Shown: positions 1 to 5,010, counted from the first letter of the stretch. The stretch: DNA of 5,061 nt from Anaerolineaceae bacterium (GCA_021107195.1 JAIOTF010000390.1:1-5061), one strand, 5' to 3'. Translations and numbers: made by a program. The notes: a model not told the origin generated them from the letters alone.

Positions 1-1
1 C

Positions 2-55
2 TTCCCCATGGGCAAACTCGACCGCATGATCTCAAAAGATTTGCAAGGAGAATAA
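2..55 (+). CDS. C-terminal fragment of a gene truncated by the window edge; possible ANL-family ligase
   Basis: In frame 2 the first 51 bases read FPMGKLDRMISKDLQGE and stop at TAA (53-55). The P-x-GK-x-DR pattern followed by a short basic/acidic tail resembles the A10 region at the end of ANL-superfamily adenylating enzymes (acyl-CoA synthetases and related ligases), where the lysine of the GK contacts the adenylate. Only 17 codons are visible, so this is a motif resemblance and not a family assignment. The other two forward frames give no better tail: frame 1 runs on to a TAG near position 115 without recognisable protein character, and frame 3 stops at 27. No intrinsic terminator follows directly; the next structured DNA is the repeat beginning near 111. 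Confidence 0.4.
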   Translation, partial: FPMGKLDRMISKDLQGE

Positions 56-110
56 ATCCTTTTTTGATAGCGTAAAAGTATTCCTTCTTTTCCACCAACC
101 TTTAAAATCC

Positions 111-124
111 ACATAGTACTATGT
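111..124. repeat. Perfect 14-bp palindrome ACATAGTACTATGT
   Basis: The sequence equals its own reverse complement over all 14 bases and ends three bases before the left arm of the inverted-repeat element that starts at 127. It could be a protein-binding site or a target preference of the element. I see no matching copy just outside the right arm. Confidence 0.6.
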
Positions 125-126
125 TT

Positions 127-302
127 ATCCCCTTGTCGCTTCGCGACATCCCCCTTTAGCAAGGGGGACAAAAGGCAATCAATTAATCACACTGATATGC
201 GAAAGATAGTAAATTCTCTGTATTTGAATCAAGCAATCCTTGCTCCAATTTCGACCAAGCCCCCCTTGCAAAAGGGGGGAAGCTGCAGAGCAACGGGGGG
301 AT
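127..302. repeat. MITE-like or REP-like element with C/G-rich inverted arms
   Basis: The left arm (127-169) and the reverse complement of the right arm (258-302) align over their length, with about three quarters of bases identical by hand and one 1-base gap. Both begin ATCCCC, pass through a GT-GCT-GC segment and end in a C-run, a short loop and a GCAAGGGGG tail. Each arm folds on its own. In the left arm GTCGC-TTC-GCGAC (135-147) and CCCCC/GGGGG (150-154/163-167) form hairpins; in the right arm CCCCCCTT-GCAA-AAGGGGGG (260-279) is a perfect 8-bp stem. About 88 bp of A+T-richer sequence without an ORF lies between the arms. This is the form of a non-autonomous intergenic repeat. No target-site duplication is clear, so mobility is inferred. 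Confidence 0.6.
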
Positions 303-335
303 TTCCCCAGTATCAAGTATTCCCAACCTGATTTA

Positions 336-354
336 TTGGCAAACTGTTTACCAA
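336..354. promoter_or_regulatory. Operator-like imperfect dyad upstream of pcm
   Basis: TTGGCAAACTGTTTACCAA is symmetrical about T345 with eight of nine positions pairing (one C/A mismatch at 340/350). It lies about 50 bp upstream of the candidate pcm -35 box. The odd-centred form with almost no loop fits a dimeric DNA-binding protein better than an RNA hairpin. No regulator is encoded nearby, so a role is unproven. Confidence 0.25.
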
Positions 355-402
355 GATTGACAACCCACCAGTAAAGTATTAACCAATTTATCCGCCTCCT
401 TA

Positions 403-431
403 TTGCATTTCCCTCCCAATCCCGTTAATAT
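403..431 (+). promoter_or_regulatory. Candidate sigma-70-type promoter of pcm
   Basis: TTGCAT (403-408) is separated by 17 bases from TAATAT (426-431). The predicted start of transcription, about seven bases after the -10, coincides with the A of the pcm ATG at 438. There is no purine-rich Shine-Dalgarno sequence before that ATG; the preceding 30 bases are C/T- and A/T-rich. This suggests a leaderless mRNA. A consensus TTGACA also occurs at 357-362, but no acceptable -10 lies at the right distance from it. Confidence 0.45.
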
Positions 432-437
432 AAATAC

Positions 438-1100
438 ATGACAAAGAAACCCTACCAGGCAGAACGAGAGAATATGATCCACTGGCAGCTCATCCGCCGC
501 GGGATCGTGAACCAGCGACTGCTGGACGTGATGGAGAAAATCCCGCGGCATGCGTTCGTGCCGCCCGACTGCCGCAAACACGCCTATGAAGACCGTCCCC
601 TGCCAATCGGCGACGGGCAAACTATCTCGCAGCCGTATATTGTGGGTTTGATGACGAATTTGCTTGATCTGCAAGGGGATGAAACGGTGCTGGAAATAGG
701 CACCGGCTCTGGGTATCAGGCTGCCATTCTGGCATACCTGACAAAGACGGTACATACAGTTGAGCGCAATCTCTCTCTGGCGCGACAGGCACAAACCACC
801 CTGCACCAGTTAAGCATCGCTAATGTCGCCTTCCACACAGGCGACGGGTCTTTGGGCTGGCCGGATGCCGCGCCTTACCAGGCGATCATCGTTACCGCGG
901 CGGCCCCTGAAGTACCAAACCCCCTGCTGCTGCAGCTTGCTGATGGCGGGCGGCTGGTGATCCCGGTGGGCGCACGTTACCGGCAGAACCTGGAATTGTG
1001 GGAAAAGAAGGGGGAAAACTTTCAACATCGCAGCATCTTGCCTGTGGCTTTCGTACCGTTGGTGGGGGAACAAGGCTGGCCAGAAGACAAATGGTTTTAA
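438..1100 (+). CDS. pcm: Protein-L-isoaspartate O-methyltransferase
   Basis: The 220-residue product methylates the side-chain carboxyl of L-isoaspartyl residues in aged proteins using S-adenosylmethionine, starting their repair to aspartate in the cytoplasm. Visible signatures are the family-specific GDGQTISQPYIV (58-69), which shapes the substrate site; SAM motif I VLEIGTGSGYQAA (84-96); the acidic residue E109 in VERN, expected to bind the SAM ribose; the GDGSLGWP...YQAIIVTAAAPEVP stretch (135-160); GGRLVIPVG (170-178); and the C-terminal FVPLVG (205-210). The length is close to the roughly 208 residues of the E. coli enzyme and all core motifs are intact. The first ATG is preferred because the N-terminal helices before residue 40 match the family, although no Shine-Dalgarno site precedes it. 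The gene stands alone and converges on the RNase J gene 131 bp away. Confidence 0.95.
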   Translation: MTKKPYQAERENMIHWQLIRRGIVNQRLLDVMEKIPRHAFVPPDCRKHAYEDRPLPIGDGQTISQPYIVGLMTNLLDLQGDETVLEIGTGSGYQAAILAYLTKTVHTVERNLSLARQAQTTLHQLSIANVAFHTGDGSLGWPDAAPYQAIIVTAAAPEVPNPLLLQLADGGRLVIPVGARYRQNLELWEKKGENFQHRSILPVAFVPLVGEQGWPEDKWF

Positions 1101-1115
1101 GAAAAATTCCTTTAA

Positions 1116-1146
1116 CCGCCCGCTTCGGCAAGCTCAGTATGCGCGG
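1116..1146. repeat. Degenerate copy of a REP-like palindrome
   Basis: This stretch contains CTTCGGCAAGCTCAGT (1123-1138), identical over 16 bases to the loop region of the perfect palindrome at 4976-5010. Here the flanking arms are weaker: CCGC (1116-1119) pairs with GCGG (1143-1146), and GC (1122-1123) with GC (1141-1142), with bulges. It lies just after the pcm stop codon and may act as a weak 3' structure for that mRNA, but no T-run follows on the + strand. Confidence 0.6.
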
Positions 1147-1164
1147 AAGAATACCTGAACATAT

Positions 1165-1196
1165 AAAAAACTCCCGCAGAGTCTAAGACCTGCGGG
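1165..1196 (-). terminator. Intrinsic terminator of the RNase J gene
   Basis: Read on the - strand, CCCGCAG (1196-1190) pairs with CTGCGGG (1179-1173), with an inner GTC/GAC extension around a TTA loop and one bulged base. The stem is followed by AG and six T residues (+ strand A-run 1165-1170). It begins about 35 bp after the RNase J stop codon. On the + strand the stem is followed only by TGAAATTATTT, so it is a weaker terminator for pcm. Confidence 0.85.
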
Positions 1197-1231
1197 TGAA
1201 ATTATTTAAATCAGGGAACAAGAGCGAAAGA

Positions 1232-2872
1232 TCAAATCTCGCTAGTCGTCACCAGGATATGCGGGGAACGGCGTGTTTTTCCATACAAATAAGTGCGTAC
1301 GGTTTTGATCACCGCCCGATGAATATTCGCAGGCTTCTCATCCATTGCCTGGGAAACAAGTATAACAACTTCTTCCAACATTTCGCCGACCTCACTATCG
1401 AGAATAAAACCGCGACTGATGACCGCTGGCGGGGCGATCAAACGCTGGCTGTATTTGTTCAAGACAAGATGAACGGCCAGAACCCCGTCCTGCGCCAGGT
1501 CTTCGCGCTCATGCATTACCTCTGGGCCGACATCACCGACTCCGGAACCATCTACAAAGACATAGGAAATAGGAATGCGCTCTGCGAATTGCATTTCACC
1601 ATTTTCAAATTCCATGATCTGGCCATTTTCAATAACCGCAATGTTTTCTGTTGGCACCCCAACCTGGGCAGCAAGTTTAGCGTGTTGACGTAAATGACGA
1701 ATTTCGCCATGGATGGGAATGAAATATTTGGGCCGCACTAAGTTGAGGAGCAATTTCAGCTCTTCCTGTGCAGGATGGCCGGAGACGTGCACCGGTGCCA
1801 GACCTTCATAAATGACATTGGCGCCGCGCTTGAAGAGTTTGTTGATCGTACGATACACGGCTTCTTCATTGCCGGGGATAGCCTGCGAGGAAAGCACAAC
1901 CGTATCTTTGGGCTTGATATCAAAGCGGCGGTTCGTGCCCATTGCCAGCCGTCCCATAATCGAGCGAGGTTCGCCCTGCGAGCCGGTGCACATCAATACC
2001 ACTTCATTATCCGGCAGCTTGAGTGCCTCGTCACTATTGACGAGAACATCATCAGGAATATTCAGATAACCCAATTCCTGCGCCATTTTGGCGTTGTCCA
2101 CCATGCTCGTTCCGAAAAATGCCATCTTTCGGCCATGGGCTTGGGCGGCGTTCGCCACCTGCTGCATACGTGAGATCAGAGATGCAAAGCTGGCCACAAT
2201 GATGCGCCCTTCGGCGTCATTGAACACCTTCTCAAATGCCTGATCGACAACCCGCTCGGAAGGCGTCCAGCCAGAGTCGACAGCGTTGGTCGAATCAGAG
2301 AGCAAGGCCATCACGCCGCGCTGGCTGAACTCACCCAGCTTGGCAACATCGGTCGGCCAGTTGTCCACCGGGGTCTGGTCAAATTTAAAATCGCCCGTAT
2401 GCACCACCAAACCTGCAGGAGTCTGAATACCCAATCCAACCGCATCCGGAATGGAATGTGCCACGTGGAAGAACTCCACCTGGAAGGGACCAATATGGAC
2501 AGTTTCGCCAGCCTGCACGGTGCGCAGGTCAGCATCCTTGATCCCGCCACGCCGCGCCAGCTTGACCTCAAGCAAACCGCGGGTCAGCGGTGTGGCGTAA
2601 ATCGGCGCCTGAATTTCCTTTAAGAGGTGGTGAACGGCACCAATATGGTCTTCATGACCATGGGTGATGACAATACCTTTGATTTTGTCAGCTCGGGATT
2701 TCAAATACTCAAAATCCGGGATGATATAGTCCACCCCCAACATATCATTTTCCGGGAACATTAAACCCGTGTCAACAATCATGTACGAATCGTTATATTC
2801 GTACACCATCATATTGCGGCCAACCTCTCCCAGCCCCCCCAGGGGGAGAATCCGCAAAGTTTTCTTCTTCAT
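1232..2872 (-). CDS. rnj: Ribonuclease J (metallo-beta-lactamase/beta-CASP RNase)
   Basis: The 546-residue protein is a zinc-dependent RNase with 5'-to-3' exonuclease and endonuclease activity, central to mRNA decay and RNA maturation in bacteria that use RNase J. The N-terminal ILPLGGLGEVGRNM (8-21) is the family opening. The metal site is HGHEDHIGA (H71, H73, D75, H76), H139 in VAHSIPDA, D161 in HTGDFKFD and H388 in IPIHGE. The LSDSTNA (191-197) stretch marks the move into the beta-CASP domain (roughly 200-355), and VHVSGHPAQEELKLLLN (361-377) is the conserved return segment. Residues from about 450 to 546 match the C-terminal domain needed for oligomerisation. Length and motifs look complete. 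The ATG at 2870-2872 is supported by GAGGT (2887-2883) ten bases upstream on the - strand. A long structured leader precedes it, and a clear terminator follows. A single copy in the window cannot separate J1 from J2 types. Confidence 0.96.
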   Translation of the reverse strand: MKKKTLRILPLGGLGEVGRNMMVYEYNDSYMIVDTGLMFPENDMLGVDYIIPDFEYLKSRADKIKGIVITHGHEDHIGAVHHLLKEIQAPIYATPLTRGLLEVKLARRGGIKDADLRTVQAGETVHIGPFQVEFFHVAHSIPDAVGLGIQTPAGLVVHTGDFKFDQTPVDNWPTDVAKLGEFSQRGVMALLSDSTNAVDSGWTPSERVVDQAFEKVFNDAEGRIIVASFASLISRMQQVANAAQAHGRKMAFFGTSMVDNAKMAQELGYLNIPDDVLVNSDEALKLPDNEVVLMCTGSQGEPRSIMGRLAMGTNRRFDIKPKDTVVLSSQAIPGNEEAVYRTINKLFKRGANVIYEGLAPVHVSGHPAQEELKLLLNLVRPKYFIPIHGEIRHLRQHAKLAAQVGVPTENIAVIENGQIMEFENGEMQFAERIPISYVFVDGSGVGDVGPEVMHEREDLAQDGVLAVHLVLNKYSQRLIAPPAVISRGFILDSEVGEMLEEVVILVSQAMDEKPANIHRAVIKTVRTYLYGKTRRSPHILVTTSEI

Positions 2873-2882
2873 TCTTATTTAA

Positions 2883-2887
2883 ACCTC
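2883..2887 (-). promoter_or_regulatory. Ribosome binding site of rnj
   Basis: GAGGT on the - strand lies ten bases before the rnj ATG, slightly longer than optimal spacing. It is clearly weaker than the GGGAGG site of the 13-codon ORF just upstream. Confidence 0.6.
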
Positions 2888-2897
2888 AATACTTTAC

Positions 2898-2939
2898 TTA
2901 TTTCAAAAAATTAAGACCTGTCAGAAAGAACATCGGCAT
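2898..2939 (-). CDS. Candidate 13-residue leader peptide upstream of rnj
   Basis: An ATG at 2939-2937 opens MPMFFLTGLNFLK followed by TAA (2900-2898), ending 25 bases before the rnj start. It is preceded by GGGAGG (2951-2946) with a six-base spacer, the best Shine-Dalgarno match in the region and better than that of rnj. The peptide is hydrophobic and matches no family I know. It does not carry a run of one amino-acid codon as in biosynthetic attenuators, though it is rich in Phe and Leu. It lies after the terminator at 2968-3003, so it is expressed only from transcripts that read through. It may couple translation to rnj, or be a start signal without function. Confidence 0.4.
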   Translation of the reverse strand: MPMFFLTGLNFLK

Positions 2940-2967
2940 GCCAGTCCTCCCTCGGTCATCGATTCAC

Positions 2968-3003
2968 AAAAAACATGCCCCGCCAATACATACGGCCGGG
3001 GCA
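2968..3003 (-). terminator. Intrinsic terminator between the upstream promoter and rnj
   Basis: On the - strand, GCCCCG (3002-2997) pairs with CGGGGC (2982-2977), extended inward by GG/CC with one bulge and outward by one T-A pair. The right arm is followed by ATG and six T residues (+ strand A-run 2968-2973). It lies about 95 bp upstream of rnj and about 240 bp downstream of the zinc-ribbon gene. It can serve as an attenuator in the rnj leader, the end of a small RNA, or a distant terminator of the zinc-ribbon transcript. Confidence 0.75.
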
Positions 3004-3092
3004 ATGCACATCGTCCATCATACTGCGTTGTTGGAAAAACGTACTGATCAAAAACAAACCTTCGGCCGGAAATCCGGCTTTTACACTTGAAC
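2968..3092 (-). ncRNA. Putative small RNA or attenuated 5' leader of rnj
   Basis: A promoter at 3099-3127 predicts transcription from near 3092, and an intrinsic terminator ends near 2968, defining an RNA of about 125 nt. It carries a hairpin at 3078-3065 (GCCGG-ATTT-CCGGC, closing with one further possible A-T pair), a T-rich stretch, a largely unpaired middle, and the terminator stem. It matches no RNA family that I recognise. If transcription continues, the same RNA becomes a leader of about 220 nt for rnj, which fits attenuation. Boundaries are predicted from motifs only. Confidence 0.4.
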
Positions 3093-3136
3093 CAAACTAT
3101 CTTACCATACATAGAACAATTTGTCAAAAACAAACC
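3048..3136. repeat. 13-bp direct repeat spanning the rnj-proximal promoter
   Basis: TCAAAAACAAACC occurs at 3048-3060 and again at 3124-3136 (GGTTTGTTTTTGA on the - strand). The upstream copy overlaps the -35 box of the promoter at 3099-3127; the other falls in the predicted transcript about 30 nt after its start. It could be a pair of regulator sites or a chance A-rich match. Confidence 0.5.
3099..3127 (-). promoter_or_regulatory. Extended -10 promoter reading toward rnj
   Basis: On the - strand a perfect TTGACA (3127-3122) is followed after 17 bases by TAAGAT (3104-3099), preceded by the TGn extended -10 element (3107-3105). The predicted start is near 3092. It is the best promoter match in the window, and I found no comparable promoter between it and the rnj ATG, so it is the likely source of rnj mRNA despite the intervening terminator. 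Confidence 0.7.
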
Positions 3137-3245
3137 CGAAAAATGTTTGCAGACTTATTCACAGGAATGGTTTTCTCAAAGGCGCGCACGCACCCATCTT
3201 CTGGAGAGTGTATTTTCACACCTCACAAATAAGACAAATTCACTA

Positions 3246-4322
3246 TCACTCTAGCTCGACGCGCAGCGACTGGATCACGGCATCCAAAACTTCCAACTGC
3301 GGCTCATACCCGCTTGGCCAGGATTCCAGAATATCAGCATTCTCAATGACATACGCCTGCAATTCATCACCGGTCGTATCCATTCTCACCTCTAACGGCA
3401 ATGTCCAATCATCCTCAGTCAGAGACGTATGGCGCAGATCAAAATTGGCATATACATAGAAAAAGCCATCCTCTGTCAGGCCGTTGTAATAATAATCAAG
3501 GCTTTCATTGTTGATCGCAGAAGTATCTTGCGGCGCATAAACCGTCACAGAGCGTATACCGCTGCCATTCTGAAAATCAAAATAGCTGACATTAATGTTC
3601 ATTTCCTGATGATCGCAAGGGAAATCCCAGGTGGGAATGCAGCCCCAGGAAGCCACAGCCGGGCGGTTGTCGAGGGTGAACTGCAATTCCTGGATCAAAT
3701 CGTTGGCGAACTCTCCCATTGGAATATAGGCATTTACTGGCACCAGATGAATGCTGCCTTTGGGATTTTCAACTTCCAATTTGATATGCATAGGGGCATA
3801 CCCCCAGGGAATATAGCCGCCAGGCGGGACCGGTTCCACCTGCATTGTGCGAACACCCTGCATGAGGGCATCGTCAAACCAGATATTCAAGCTGCCCTCT
3901 ACCACATTGGGCGGATTGGAAGATGTCGGTCCGTCCATCTCGGACTCTGTCTCTTGCGGTTGTTGAGCAGCCTGATCCTGTTCCTGGATTTGCAAAGCAA
4001 GCTGGGTGGCCTGTGCCGAGACCGTGGCCTCCATTTGAACAATTGACCCATTCTCCTCCAGCAGCGAACTGGCCTGGCTGCTGTCGTTGAACAGAAAAAA
4101 CCCTCCCACCGCGGTCACTCCGCAACAGAGAACCAAAACAACCACGATAATCACGGCCAGCATCCAACCTGTTAACCGTTTCTTGGGCGGTTCCCCTGAT
4201 TGTGTGATCGTCCCCTGTACAGAAGGTTCATTAACCACCACTGGTTGTGCGACCGGCCTGCCACAATTCTCACAAAACTGATCACCGTCACGCAAAGGAG
4301 CATGACAAAAGGCACAGTTCAT
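3246..4322 (-). CDS. Zinc-ribbon, membrane-anchored protein with a large extracytoplasmic domain; function unknown
   Basis: The 358-residue protein starts with a treble-type zinc ribbon (C3-x2-C6 and C17-x2-C20, reading CAFC...CENC), then a Pro/Thr linker with a KKR basic cap (47-49), one transmembrane helix (about 53-78) and a Gln/Glu-rich probable coiled segment (about 85-127). The C-terminal part (about 140-358) should lie outside the membrane with the ribbon in the cytoplasm. That part contains C228 and C236, eight residues apart and possibly a disulfide, and a segment FDFQNGSGIRSVTVYA...INNESLDYYYNGLTEDGFFYVYA (248-292). The segment resembles, from memory, a module recurring in Chloroflexota surface proteins. 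No catalytic motif is apparent. The ATG gives the intact CxxC pair at once and follows a GAGAGG site ten bases upstream; it overlaps the stop of an eight-codon ORF (4345-4319) by ATGA. The gene is divergent from the nitroreductase gene. Confidence 0.85.
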   Translation of the reverse strand: MNCAFCHAPLRDGDQFCENCGRPVAQPVVVNEPSVQGTITQSGEPPKKRLTGWMLAVIIVVVLVLCCGVTAVGGFFLFNDSSQASSLLEENGSIVQMEATVSAQATQLALQIQEQDQAAQQPQETESEMDGPTSSNPPNVVEGSLNIWFDDALMQGVRTMQVEPVPPGGYIPWGYAPMHIKLEVENPKGSIHLVPVNAYIPMGEFANDLIQELQFTLDNRPAVASWGCIPTWDFPCDHQEMNINVSYFDFQNGSGIRSVTVYAPQDTSAINNESLDYYYNGLTEDGFFYVYANFDLRHTSLTEDDWTLPLEVRMDTTGDELQAYVIENADILESWPSGYEPQLEVLDAVIQSLRVELE

Positions 4323-4349
4323 TTCTTAGCCGCCTCTCTCTTCATCTTG

Positions 4350-4387
4350 CCAATGAAATATTGGTTTTGTTTACTAATACGAGTATA
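4350..4387 (-). promoter_or_regulatory. Candidate -10 box and inverted repeat before the zinc-ribbon gene
   Basis: TATACT (4387-4382) on the - strand is a good -10, predicting transcription from about 4375 and a 5' leader of about 50 nt, but no convincing -35 sits 16-18 bases upstream of it. CCAAT (4350-4354) and ATTGG (4360-4364) form an inverted repeat just inside the predicted transcript, which could be a small hairpin or an operator. Confidence 0.35.
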
Positions 4388-4407
4388 CACAATTCTGGAA
4401 TCTTGCG

Positions 4408-4435
4408 TTACGAAACAAGCCGGGCATGTTAAAAT
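4408..4435 (+). promoter_or_regulatory. Candidate extended -10 promoter of the nitroreductase gene
   Basis: TAAAAT (4430-4435) is preceded by a TGn element (4427-4429), with a weak TTACGA (4408-4413) 16 bases upstream. The predicted start near 4442 leaves a leader of about 20 nt containing the strong AAGGAG site (4452-4457), five bases before the ATG at 4463. Confidence 0.5.
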
Positions 4436-4462
4436 ATAAATCAACAGCAGAAAGGAGAACTC

Positions 4463-4972
4463 ATGGAAACCATAAAGGCAATCCTCACCCGGCGCAGTGT
4501 GCGCCATTTTACCGCCGACCCCATCAGCCCGGAAGAACAAGATACCCTGCTGCGGGCGGCGATGCATGCCCCTTCGGCCAACAATCAGCAGCCCTGGCAG
4601 TTCATCGTGATCGATGACCGGCAAATCCTGACCGGACTGACCGAAATCCACCCCTACGCCGGGAGCCTGCTCGAATCACCGATCGGGATTCTGGTATGCG
4701 GCGACCTGAACCTGGCAAAGTCCAAAGATTATTGGGTGCAGGATTGTTCTGCTGCCACTCAAAACCTGCTGGTGGCCGCCCACGGCCTGGGTCTGGGTGC
4801 AGTATGGCTGGGCGTATACCCGCGGCAGGCGCGTTATGAAGCCATCCAGAAATTCTTAAAGCTGCCTGATATGGTGATCCCGTTTGCCTTGATCGCGGTC
4901 GGCCATCCCGCCAATCCGCTGCCCACGGCAAACCGTTACCTTGCAGAGCGGATCCATCTCAACAAATGGTAA
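4463..4972 (+). CDS. Nitroreductase-family FMN-dependent oxidoreductase
   Basis: The 169-residue product belongs to the small nitroreductase family: dimeric FMN enzymes that use NAD(P)H to reduce nitroaromatics, quinones or related acceptors. FMN-phosphate contacts are expected in TRRSVRHF (9-16: R10, R11, S12, R14). APSANNQQPWQFIVI (36-50) is the conserved flavin-side loop and strand; DCSAATQNLLVAAHGLGLGAVWLG (94-117) is the central helix and glycine-rich turn; IAVGHP (144-149) precedes the C-terminal arm, which ends in ERIHLNKW, a tail common in this subfamily. The length fits the compact members, and no ferredoxin domain is fused. Substrate cannot be read from sequence. The ATG has a strong AAGGAG site. 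The gene appears monocistronic, divergent from the zinc-ribbon gene and ended by a terminator at 5019-5051. Confidence 0.93.
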   Translation: METIKAILTRRSVRHFTADPISPEEQDTLLRAAMHAPSANNQQPWQFIVIDDRQILTGLTEIHPYAGSLLESPIGILVCGDLNLAKSKDYWVQDCSAATQNLLVAAHGLGLGAVWLGVYPRQARYEAIQKFLKLPDMVIPFALIAVGHPANPLPTANRYLAERIHLNKW

Positions 4973-4975
4973 ACT

Positions 4976-5010
4976 AACCCGCTCACTTCGGCAAGCTCAG
5001 TGAGCGGGTT
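4976..5010. repeat. Perfect REP-like palindrome after the nitroreductase gene
   Basis: AACCCGCTCACT (4976-4987) and AGTGAGCGGGTT (4999-5010) form an uninterrupted 12-bp stem around an 11-base loop. The loop and inner stem include CTTCGGCAAGCTCAGT (4986-5001), shared exactly with 1123-1138. It begins four bases after the stop codon. It is the type of repeat that is scattered between genes in many bacterial genomes, with loops related to CTTCGGCAAGCTCAG. Confidence 0.85.

Noticed and set aside
127..302. CRISPR array or tandem repeat reading of the C/G-rich blocks
   Set aside because: There are only two units, they are in opposite orientation and no regular spacers exist.
357..385. Consensus TTGACA as the -35 of a second pcm promoter
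   Set aside because: At 16-18 bases downstream there is only TAACCA-like sequence, and the better TATTAA is at a spacing of 14.
348..806. A 152-codon open frame on the - strand over the start of pcm
   Set aside because: It is antisense to the pcm coding frame with all pcm motifs on the + strand, and its translation shows no recognisable motifs.
1196..1693. A 165-codon frame on the + strand inside rnj, starting in the terminator stem
   Set aside because: It lies antisense to the conserved C-terminal part of RNase J and begins within the rnj terminator; its product has no family features.
2911..2960. A second terminator or hairpin between the 13-codon ORF and the first terminator, using GACC/GGTC before a T-run
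   Set aside because: Only four base pairs can form across a loop of more than 30 bases, so the T-run there is more likely ordinary A+T-rich leader.
2921..3133. A 70-codon frame on the - strand across the rnj leader
   Set aside because: Its ATG lies upstream of the predicted transcription start, no ribosome site precedes it, and it runs through promoter, hairpins and terminator; it looks like chance.
3429..4046. A 205-codon frame on the + strand antisense to the zinc-ribbon gene
   Set aside because: The - strand frame has a coherent architecture (CxxC ribbon, TM helix, secreted domain) while this one has none and no ribosome site.
4319..4345. An eight-codon ORF (MKREAAKK) overlapping the zinc-ribbon start by ATGA
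   Set aside because: There is no ribosome site in front of it, and its purine-rich codons are explained by the ribosome binding site of the zinc-ribbon gene.
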